Assembly: GCA_964485455.1 (NCBI GenBank)
Contig: CAZAJU010000012.1
Location: forward strand, 1 to 32,520
Length of the DNA: 32,520 nt
Source of the DNA: Tissierella_B sp964485455
GTDB lineage: Bacteria > Bacillota > Clostridia > Tissierellales > Tissierellaceae
Direction of reading: 5' to 3'
The translations under genes were made by a program, and so were the position numbers. This document shows positions 1 to 5,674 of the stretch, in pieces (positions within the stretch are counted from its first letter, which is position 1; each line of letters opens with the position of its first letter). The notes beneath the pieces are model-generated. The model saw only the letters and a program-made list of their open reading frames with translations, was not told the DNA's origin and did not search any database.

Positions 1-177
1 AGCCTTTTCAATGGCTTCATCGATTTTTTTATTATTCAACTGTCAAAGATCCGAGGTAATTCTATATCAATAAATCTACATTCTTTCAACTAGGCGCAAA
101 ATATCTTCACCTGATTGATTTCTTAAATATTAGTATACCTTAATTCTATCTTAAGGTAAATATGTTAGAAATATTTG

Positions 178-206
178 TTGCATTCAAGCAAATTTTGTGC
201 TATGAT
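178..206 (+). promoter_or_regulatory. Promoter of tRNA-Leu
   Basis: A -35 box TTGCAT (178-183) and a -10 box TATGAT (201-206) are separated by exactly 17 bases. Transcription would start about 8 bases before the mature tRNA 5' end. The 177 bases upstream hold only a short inverted repeat, ACCTTAA/TTAAGGT (137-157), and no supported gene. Confidence 0.7.
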
Positions 207-221
207 AAATCTTGTCACTAA

Positions 222-308
222 GCCGGAGTGATGGAATTGGCAGACGTACTGGACTCAAAATCCAGCGGTGGCAACACCGTGCGGGTTCGACTCCCGCCTC
301 CGGCACCA
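222..308 (+). tRNA. tRNA-Leu (anticodon CAA)
   Basis: Class II tRNA with a long variable arm. The acceptor strand GCCGGAG (222-228) pairs with CTCCGGC (298-304), followed by discriminator A and an encoded CCA (306-308). The anticodon stem CTGGA/TCCAG encloses loop CTCAAAA, giving anticodon CAA, which reads UUG. The T arm has the usual GGTTCGACTC core. It has its own promoter and terminator, so it is a single-gene transcript. Confidence 0.97.
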
Positions 309-319
309 CAAAATTATGG

Positions 320-363
320 CTCTGTTTTTAATACATCTTTTGTATTAAAAGCAGAGTTTTTTT
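320..363 (+). terminator. Terminator of tRNA-Leu
   Basis: A 16-bp stem, CTCTGTTTTTAATACA paired with TGTATTAAAAGCAGAG (one G-T pair), encloses a TCTT loop. A run of seven T follows. It lies 11 bases after the tRNA CCA end. Confidence 0.85.
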
Positions 364-471
364 CTACATAAAAAGCGACTTCGTCACTTTCGCCAAGAAA
401 CCTTAGGTTTCCTAGGAAGATTCATAATTAAGTCTGAGGTTTTAAGCATAGTTAAACAGGAGGAATAAATT

Positions 472-702
472 GTGAAAATCAATGAAGAATCCTAAAGAAA
501 TGAACCAGTAAATATCGCGGATGGTATTTATTGGGCATGTACAAAAGATGATATAAAGGCAGTTTTGTACCACTTTCGTAAGATTAAGAACAAAGATGCT
601 TTTTCACAGGAAAAGAGTATGGAGATTATCAGTTCAAATAAAGGAAGCCACTTTGATCCTCTGCTAGTAGATGTTTTTATCCAGCATCAGGAAGAGTTTT
701 GA
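472..702 (+). pseudogene. Remnant gene: flavodiiron-like start joined to HD-GYP-like end
   Basis: A GTG start at 472 follows a good AGGAGGA site (459-465). After seven codons (MKINEES) there is an in-frame TAA (493-495), and the same frame then stays open to TGA at 700-702. The early part after the stop (NEPVNIADGIYWACTKDD) resembles the N-terminus of A-type flavodiiron proteins, where a phrase like 'ADGIYWVG' is typical. The last part (DAFSQEKSMEII, then GSHFDPLLVDVF) resembles the C-terminal end of HD-GYP response-regulator domains. Both assignments come from memory of family motifs. The simplest reading is two neighbouring genes collapsed by an internal deletion and then interrupted by a stop. 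A degenerate small gene of another kind is possible. Confidence 0.5.
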
Positions 703-749
703 TCACTATATGAATCAATAAATTAAATAAAAAAGGTCCTTAAACAACG

Positions 750-793
750 AAAAACTCATAAAGTCACCATTGGCGATTTTATGAGTTTTTTAA
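750..793. terminator. Bidirectional terminator
   Basis: A 16-base arm, AAAAACTCATAAAGTC (750-765), pairs with GATTTTATGAGTTTTT (775-790), with a 9-base loop. The stem has A-tract and T-tract flanks, so it can terminate both the plus-strand remnant gene and minus-strand mltG, whose stop is at 823. Confidence 0.8.
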
Positions 794-822
794 TTTCTGT
801 ATTCCTTTTTAACTCTTAGTTT

Positions 823-1821
823 TTACTGTTCTCTATATTTATTTACATTGACTAGATGTTCATTATATGTCTTTGCAAAAACATGTCCATTATCTCCCAA
901 AACATAATATAGATAATCATGTTCCTCAGGATATAAGGCTGCTTCTATGGAGCTTTTTCCTGGAGATGCTATTGGTCCAGGTGGTAGACCTATGTTCTTG
1001 TAAGTATTATATGGGTTATCCTTCTCTAAGTCTGCATAATATACTCTAGTCATATGCTCTTTTCCTTCTCCAATCCCATATATTACGGATGCGTCTATTT
1101 GAAGAAGCATCTTGTTTTTTAGTCTATTGTAGATAACACCACTGACAGTTTTTCTTTCTGAATCATTATATGATTCCCTTTCGATTAAAGATGCTATTGT
1201 TAATATCTCATGAAGACTAAAGCCCATTTCTTCAGCTCTTTTTTTATATTCATCTGTAAAGATTTTGTCCATAGTAGAGGCAAGTTTCGATACTATTTCA
1301 TCCATAGACTGATCCTCTGTAAAATTATAGGTATCTGGAAATAGGTATCCTTCCATATTAAAATAAAGACTTGTTGTATCAAAATCAAATCCTTTTGAAG
1401 AAAAATAATCATTTGTTGCTTTTATGAATTCATCCTTACTTCCTAAACCCTTTGCCTCAATTTCCTCAGCAAATTGATATAGTATAAATCCTTCCGGGAA
1501 AGTAACCTTTATTTGATGTTCTTGCTCACCCTTTTGGATAATCTCATATATATCATCTATTTGTAAATCTGGACCTATTTTATAGTTACCAGGTTTAATA
1601 TTTCTTGCTATTTCTTTTCCATTATACCTAAACCATATTTTGCTTCTTATTACGCCTTTTTCATAGAGTTCATTTCCTACTGTAGAAAGAGATGCACCAC
1701 TAGGAACATTGATAATTACTTCTTCATGGTTTATAGCTTTTGATAGGTATACAGGTAAAAAAGTAAATATACCAAGGATAGCTATACCTAGTACAATTAT
1801 ATAGATTTTAACTTTTTTCAT
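823..1821 (-). CDS. mltG: Endolytic murein transglycosylase MltG
   Basis: Membrane-anchored lytic transglycosylase of the YceG/MltG family, which cuts nascent glycan strands and helps set peptidoglycan chain length. One N-terminal membrane segment (about residues 4-25, KIYIIVLGIAILGIFTF) precedes a LysM-like region (VPSGASLSTVGNELYEKGVI). The catalytic domain has the family core IASLIERES with the catalytic Glu region, then VIYNRLKNKMLLQIDASVIY, and the end contains GLPPGPIASPG and YVLGDNGHVFAKTYNEH. An upstream ATG at 1833 is in frame, but the strongest ribosome site (GGAGG, 5 bases before the ATG at 1821) lies downstream of it, so I prefer MKKVK, giving 332 aa. It is monocistronic, with its own promoter at 1851-1879 and a shared terminator at 750-793. 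The family call is secure. Confidence 0.95.
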   Translation of the reverse strand: MKKVKIYIIVLGIAILGIFTFLPVYLSKAINHEEVIINVPSGASLSTVGNELYEKGVIRSKIWFRYNGKEIARNIKPGNYKIGPDLQIDDIYEIIQKGEQEHQIKVTFPEGFILYQFAEEIEAKGLGSKDEFIKATNDYFSSKGFDFDTTSLYFNMEGYLFPDTYNFTEDQSMDEIVSKLASTMDKIFTDEYKKRAEEMGFSLHEILTIASLIERESYNDSERKTVSGVIYNRLKNKMLLQIDASVIYGIGEGKEHMTRVYYADLEKDNPYNTYKNIGLPPGPIASPGKSSIEAALYPEEHDYLYYVLGDNGHVFAKTYNEHLVNVNKYREQ

Positions 1822-1850
1822 AAACTCCTCCATAATTTCTCACTAAGTAC

Positions 1851-1879
1851 AATATACCAATTGAAAAGGCTTATTGCAA
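1851..1879 (-). promoter_or_regulatory. Promoter of mltG
   Basis: Read on the minus strand, a -35 box TTGCAA (1879-1874) and a -10 box TATATT (1856-1851) have a 17-base spacer. The -10 lies about 30 bases before the preferred mltG start. Confidence 0.6.
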
Positions 1880-1963
1880 TATATTTAAATAGCAGAACTT
1901 ACTATTTGAATATCTAAATAGATACTATTATAAAATCTTTATTAACTTGTAATGATTTCATAC

Positions 1964-1992
1964 TTGACATCTATATAATTTTAGGTTAATAT
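1964..1992 (+). promoter_or_regulatory. Promoter of ahpC
   Basis: A consensus -35 box TTGACA (1964-1969) and -10 box TAATAT (1987-1992) are separated by a 17-base spacer. The predicted start near 1999 leaves a leader of about 65 bases before the ahpC ATG. Confidence 0.75.
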
Positions 1993-2000
1993 TAGTTTAT

Positions 2001-2015
2001 CGCTAATCATTATCT
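2001..2015. promoter_or_regulatory. Possible PerR-type operator
   Basis: The 15-base stretch CGCTAATCATTATCT has the centred inverted repeat TAAT-C-ATTA. It matches the centre of the PerR box consensus TTATAATNATTATAA, but the outer bases do not match. It begins just downstream of the ahpC -10 box, where a bound repressor would block transcription. PerR control of ahpC is well known in Firmicutes. Its application here is inference from a partial match. Confidence 0.35.
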
Positions 2016-2063
2016 TTTAAATTAGTTTAAAAAATAATAAAGGAAAGAATAGGAGATGATCAT

Positions 2064-2627
2064 ATGTCATTAATTGGTAAACCAGTACAAGAATTTAAAG
2101 CTCAAGCATTTAGAAATGGAGAATTTGTTGAGGTAACTCAAGAAGACTTTAAAGGAAAATGGAGTGTAGTTTGTTTTTATCCAGCAGACTTTACATTTGT
2201 ATGCCCTACTGAGCTTGAAGACTTACAAGATCATTATGAAACCTTTAAAAAATTAGACACTGAGGTATATTCAGTTTCAACTGATACTCATTTTACACAT
2301 AAAGCATGGCATGATAGCTCTGAAGCGATTAGTAAAATTCAATACACTATGATTGGAGATCCAAATCATACTCTATCTCGTAATTTCGATGTATTAATTG
2401 AAGAAGCAGGTCTGGCAGATCGTGGCACATTTATAATTGATCCAGATGGTATTATTCAATCAGTTGAAATAAATGCAGGTGGAATTGGACGTAATGCTAG
2501 CATTTTGGTTACTAAGATTAAAGCAGCTCAATATATAAGAAAATATCCAAATCAAGTATGTCCTGCAAAGTGGGATGAAGGTTCAGAAACCTTATCTCCA
2601 AGCATAGACCTTGTTGGAAAAATTTAA
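2064..2627 (+). CDS. ahpC: Peroxiredoxin AhpC (2-Cys)
   Basis: Thiol peroxidase reducing hydrogen peroxide and organic hydroperoxides. The length of 187 aa is typical for AhpC. The peroxidatic cysteine is Cys47 in DFTFVCPTE and the resolving cysteine is Cys166 in QVCPAKW, so both catalytic residues are present. The sequence keeps the AhpC phrases GKWSVVCFYPAD and RGTFIIDPDG. An AGGAG ribosome site lies 8 bases before the ATG. No ahpF is next to it, so its reductant must be encoded elsewhere (thioredoxin reductase, AhpF or a rubredoxin-linked enzyme). It is monocistronic, with promoter 1964-1992, a possible peroxide-responsive operator at 2001-2015 and a palindromic terminator immediately after the stop. 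Confidence 0.97.
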   Translation: MSLIGKPVQEFKAQAFRNGEFVEVTQEDFKGKWSVVCFYPADFTFVCPTELEDLQDHYETFKKLDTEVYSVSTDTHFTHKAWHDSSEAISKIQYTMIGDPNHTLSRNFDVLIEEAGLADRGTFIIDPDGIIQSVEINAGGIGRNASILVTKIKAAQYIRKYPNQVCPAKWDEGSETLSPSIDLVGKI

Positions 2628-2654
2628 ATAAAGGTCCCCATGGGGACCTTTATT
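2627..2654. terminator. Bidirectional palindromic terminator
   Basis: A perfect 28-bp palindrome centred at 2640/2641 (half-site AATAAAGGTCCCCA). It begins at the last base of the ahpC stop codon and ends 2 bases before the stop of the convergent gene on the other strand. Short A/T tracts on both sides suit termination in both directions. Confidence 0.8.
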
Positions 2655-2656
2655 CG

Positions 2657-3817
2657 TTAGTATCTTAGAACAGCTGCTATAGAACTTTTATCTGGTATAT
2701 TTTCTGAACTTACGCTAAAGACATTGCCACCTCTTGATAAGGTCAGGATTGATGCATATTCCATTAAATCTTCATCTCCATCAGCAGGAGATTCATTGAT
2801 AGCTATTTTATTATTTTCGTGATTGTATTTACCCCATTTAGCAACACTATTGTCTACGAATAGGGATTCTACTTGCCCACTATAGGCTGCCGGTATAATC
2901 TTTTCTAGGGAATTTGCATATAGCTTATTTCTTTGACCATAAAACTGTCTGTATTTATCTTCTGCTTGCATTCTATCCTTGTAGAATAAAGGTTCAACTA
3001 TTTCCCATGCCAAATCCTTAAGCTCCTCTCCGTTTAACAGCTCAGGATTTCCTTTTATAAAGTCTTCTACTATATAAGGATAGTTACTCTTTTCCCTATA
3101 AATAGGAATTAGATATTCGACTCCTGCTAAGACCATAGGAACTATATCTTCTTCATGAATCTTCATTAAGGATTCATCTACTGCACGGAAATATCTTGTT
3201 AGCTCATTTCTTTCATAATCATTTTCGTTTCCCTGTCCTTGAGTCACCTTGTTATATGATAGCTGATTTTTACCCTGTGGGGATGAGGTTCTTAATTCCA
3301 ATTTGGTTCTAGGGTCATCATCTACCTGCATATCATGCATACTATCAGGTGCATCCAAAAGCTCTATTTCCTTTACAGTTTGTCGAGTACATCTAAATAA
3401 TCTTACTTGATTTTTACTCAGTGCAAGAACATTGAATTGACCATTTCCATTAAATAATGGCAGGAGGGGTTTTATATGAATTCGATCTCCCACTGTTACT
3501 GATTCACTAAATTCAAATGGAAGCCTGAAATATTTTACCCCATCCCAATCAAGGAATAAAGCTAATCCGTCACCTTGATTCTGCCAAAATTTAGTCTCAT
3601 CTATAAGATTGGCAGCAGGGTTTAGAAAGCTTTCAACTTCCTTTTTATTCATCTCCATATCATAAAGTTGAGCTTCAACTTCTCTTAAAAGCTGTTTGAA
3701 TTTTATTCCATTTTGTCTTATATCAACGCCGCTTCGAAAAGTAGGCATATAGATTGAAACCACTAATCCTTCTTTGTTAATCAACTCCTGTAAATCTTGA
3801 ATTTTTAATATATCCAT
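2657..3817 (-). CDS. baeRF-family protein (archaeo-eukaryotic release factor-like)
   Basis: Resembles the bacterial archaeo-eukaryotic release factor (baeRF) superfamily, probably subfamily 3 or 7. The N-terminal signature is LVVSIYMPTFRSG followed by a helix (FKQLLREVEAQL), and the C-terminus has AANLID-type and YASILTLSRGGNVFSV segments. These proteins share the eRF1/Pelota fold, and a role on ribosomes is proposed but not established. An upstream ATG at 3823 is in frame. However, the AAGGAG site overlaps it and sits 7 bases before the second ATG, so I choose MDILKIQD (386 aa). A 22-bp perfect palindrome (3830-3851) lies directly upstream of the ribosome site. Monocistronic and convergent with ahpC. 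Family confidence is moderate to good, function unknown. Confidence 0.75.
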   Translation of the reverse strand: MDILKIQDLQELINKEGLVVSIYMPTFRSGVDIRQNGIKFKQLLREVEAQLYDMEMNKKEVESFLNPAANLIDETKFWQNQGDGLALFLDWDGVKYFRLPFEFSESVTVGDRIHIKPLLPLFNGNGQFNVLALSKNQVRLFRCTRQTVKEIELLDAPDSMHDMQVDDDPRTKLELRTSSPQGKNQLSYNKVTQGQGNENDYERNELTRYFRAVDESLMKIHEEDIVPMVLAGVEYLIPIYREKSNYPYIVEDFIKGNPELLNGEELKDLAWEIVEPLFYKDRMQAEDKYRQFYGQRNKLYANSLEKIIPAAYSGQVESLFVDNSVAKWGKYNHENNKIAINESPADGDEDLMEYASILTLSRGGNVFSVSSENIPDKSSIAAVLRY

Positions 3818-3829
3818 AAACATTCTCCT

Positions 3830-3851
3830 TTTTAATATTTAAATATTAAAA
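3830..3851. promoter_or_regulatory. AT-only palindrome in the baeRF gene leader
   Basis: A perfect 22-bp inverted repeat with half-site TTTTAATATTT, made only of A and T. Its inner edge abuts the AAGGAG ribosome site of the baeRF gene. It could be an operator or a hairpin that hides the ribosome site. I cannot tell which from the sequence. Confidence 0.45.
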
Positions 3852-3899
3852 TTACTTCTACTAATTTAGAAGCAAGAAAATATTTATGTTATTATTTTT

Positions 3900-3925
3900 A
3901 CCTTAAAACTTTCTTTTAGTAAGGT
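3900..3925 (-). terminator. Weak hairpin downstream of citC
   Basis: ACCTTA (3900-3905) pairs with TAAGGT (3920-3925) around a 14-base AT-rich loop. On the minus strand an A/T-rich tract (AAAAATAATAA) follows. It lies about 50 bases after the citC stop (3977). It is short and its loop is large, so it is only a possible terminator. Confidence 0.35.
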
Positions 3926-3976
3926 ATATAAAGTCATTTAAGAGAAATACTAAGTTTAATTACTATATATTATTTT

Positions 3977-4975
3977 TTAGGTTAGGTTGGCATTGTTCCC
4001 TATAACCTTTTCTATACTGCTTTTTGGCAATAGTTTTTTTGCTTCTTCTAGTCTTCCTGAGTGTAATAGTTCTCTAACATAAGATGCACTTATTGGATTT
4101 CCTTCATGCTCTAAACGTTGGATGATTTTAACTTGGATTCCTTTAGGTTCCAAAATTTTTTTAAGTGTTTTATTGTACTCTAAGGTCACTGGATCTTTAG
4201 GTTCTGAGCCTATAAATCTTTTGTCTATGGATAAATTTTTTGCAATTTTATCAGCAAATATACTTGCATCTAACTCTGTATATATATCCAACATTTCATC
4301 TTTTTGTTTTATAAAATAGGTCGGAAAGGTTCCCCTAGAGATAATATATGGTCCCCCTTTTACTACCTTAACTCTTTTTTCTTCTTTGAGTTCACTCTTA
4401 ATAATATTAAATCTAAGGCTAAATGGAAATTCCGATAGGTCTTCTTCTACTACGAAGATGATAAGCTCATCTACTTCTTCGAGGGCTTTTGTTATTAAGT
4501 ATTTATGTCCCAGAGTCATAGGATTACAGTTGACTACTATAGAACCTCTACTTCCTCCTTTTCCCCCTATCTGTTTTTTTACCTCATTTATCCATTTATC
4601 AAAGCTATAAAATCCCCCTTCTAAAAGCAGAACTCTGCTAGTGGAATAGACTTCTTCAAGTCCAATGGATTTAAAAATATGGAGGTTTTCAGGTTGAGTA
4701 AATACAAAATAAGAGCTATAGTTTCTTTGGACTATATACTCCAATAAGGAATTATAAACGGTAGATATGGCTCCTTGACCGCTATAAAGAGAGTTTACAA
4801 AAAAGTATTTTAGAATATTAGAAGAAGCGGAACCAGTAGCTACTATCTCCCCCTTATCCCTTATAACATAAGTCTTGTCGGGGATTTCGTAGTCAACTCC
4901 AAATGATTTAAGAAAGCTTCTAATTTCCTCTATCTCTCTAGGACTATTTAAATTTAGTTCATCGCTAAAAAACAT
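3977..4975 (-). CDS. citC: [Citrate (pro-3S)-lyase] ligase CitC
   Basis: Acetylates the phosphoribosyl-dephospho-CoA arm of the CitD acyl carrier protein using ATP and acetate, which activates the lyase. At 332 aa it is close to the usual 330-360. An N-terminal GNAT-like region (about residues 25-125) precedes a nucleotidyltransferase domain. That domain carries the HIGH-like NPMTLGHKYL (residues 151-160) and the late motif ISASYVRELL near residue 297. AAGGTGG lies 7 bases before the ATG. In classical citrate-lyase clusters citC usually precedes citDEF. Here it follows citF and is separated from it by 700 bases of inverted repeats (4976-5674), with no clear promoter of its own visible. The substrate of the complex is probably citramalate, judged from the upstream operon. 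Confidence 0.93.
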   Translation of the reverse strand: MFFSDELNLNSPREIEEIRSFLKSFGVDYEIPDKTYVIRDKGEIVATGSASSNILKYFFVNSLYSGQGAISTVYNSLLEYIVQRNYSSYFVFTQPENLHIFKSIGLEEVYSTSRVLLLEGGFYSFDKWINEVKKQIGGKGGSRGSIVVNCNPMTLGHKYLITKALEEVDELIIFVVEEDLSEFPFSLRFNIIKSELKEEKRVKVVKGGPYIISRGTFPTYFIKQKDEMLDIYTELDASIFADKIAKNLSIDKRFIGSEPKDPVTLEYNKTLKKILEPKGIQVKIIQRLEHEGNPISASYVRELLHSGRLEEAKKLLPKSSIEKVIGNNANLT

Positions 4976-5092
4976 AAAATTTCCACCTTTTTGATTCGTT
5001 AAAGTAGACGTTTGGGGGTTTTTTGTTAATCTATTTTTAGGATATGCTTTTAGGGTCTTCAGTTGTGGTCAAAATTTAAAGAATCTAGGGTT

Positions 5093-5300
5093 GAAAAGTA
5101 CTTTGGATTAAAATTCCTTCTCCCTCAAAAATTTGACTGAACTAATATTTTTATCCTTGAAAATTGGAATGATTGCCAAGCTGGGACCCGGGTCTATCTC
5201 CTGAGGGTGTCAATCCTTACCAATTTTCTGCAGCTAAAAACAAAGTTCAGTTGCCAAATTTTTTCGAAGTCGAGATAATTTAAATCTCAAAGTATTTTTC
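5093..5300. repeat. Hairpin A: ~95-nt imperfect inverted repeat arms
   Basis: The left arm from 5093 and the right arm ending at 5300 are complementary over roughly 90 bases with small gaps. Exact matching blocks include AAAATTTG (5128-5135 with 5255-5262), ACTGAACT (5136-5143 with 5244-5251) and GAAAATTGG (5159-5167 with 5220-5228). The outermost block TACTTTG (5099-5105) pairs near 5288-5294. The loop contains the 10-bp perfect palindrome GACCCGGGTC (5185-5194), the only GC-rich patch in the element. Confidence 0.8.
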
Positions 5301-5387
5301 TTACAGAGGTTATAAAGTCAAAAGATTCTAATGCTTAGATTGTTTTAAAAATATATATACCTAGATAATCTTATAGTTTCTTTACAG

Positions 5388-5610
5388 TATAAGCTTGACG
5401 TTTATGAGTTATTGAGGCAGATGCATACAGAGACTTTTGGTAACTGTACTAGATAGGGTGTCGAAGAAAAATGTTAGTACCTTGATACGACCCAATAAAT
5501 TTGCTTCTTGGCATATTATCAAGGTCCTTCATTTTTCGAGGCAGACTATCTTAGTACAGTCAAAAGTCCATGTCGCAGATGAATAAATGGCTCATAAACG
5601 TCGACCTATA
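5388..5610. repeat. Hairpin B: ~95-nt imperfect inverted repeat arms
   Basis: Arms 5388-5487 and 5517-5610 are complementary with few gaps. Exact blocks are GACGTTTATGAG (5397-5408 with 5591-5602), GACTTTTG (5432-5439 with 5561-5568), ACTGTACTA (5443-5451 with 5552-5560) and ACCTTGATA (5479-5487 with 5517-5525). The apex carries a smaller CCAA/TTGG hairpin. The last base of B (5610) is immediately followed by the outer stem strand (5611/5612), as in a designed multi-branch junction. Confidence 0.82.
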
Positions 5611-5652
5611 AAAGACCCTAAACTTATCATAGATTCCCCATAGATAGACCCC

Positions 5653-5674
5653 AAAAAAGACCAGCAATCAGTCT
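5653..5674 (-). terminator. Weak terminator right after citF
   Basis: On the minus strand AGACT pairs with GGTCT (7-base loop) and is followed by six T (5658-5653). The stem begins at the base after the citF stop. With only 5 bp it would at most terminate part of the transcripts before the inverted-repeat element and citC. Confidence 0.4.

Larger units (their letters stand above)
5011..5655. repeat. Large nested imperfect inverted-repeat element
   Basis: Non-coding stretch between citF and citC in which nearly every segment has an inverted partner. The outer arms pair TTTGGGG (5011-5017) with CCCCAAA (5649-5655), AATCTAT (5028-5034) with ATAGATT (5629-5635), GATA (5041-5044) with TATC (5625-5628), and TTTAGGGTCTT (5049-5059) with its complement at 5612-5622. 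Inside are two long hairpins, A (5093-5300) and B (5388-5610), a small one near 5319-5348, and a joining stem (about 5077-5089 with 5360-5372). The whole can be drawn as a branched cloverleaf. I see no ORF and no terminal direct repeats. It may be a structured RNA, a defective mobile element, or a decayed inverted duplication. Confidence 0.8.

Noticed and set aside
1..39. Possible start of a minus-strand gene (LNNKKIDEAIEKA) running off the left edge
   Set aside because: It would need a TTG start and has no ribosome site; a stop lies just upstream at 45-43. 13 codons are too few to support a gene.
4122..4610. Plus-strand ORFs of 65 and 74 aa inside citC
   Set aside because: Antisense shadows of a well-supported gene, with low-complexity Ser/Ile/Leu-rich translation and no ribosome sites.
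5011..5655. Inverted-repeat element as a CRISPR array or group II intron
   Set aside because: There are no regularly spaced direct repeats, and I see neither the GUGYG intron start nor a domain V-like hairpin.
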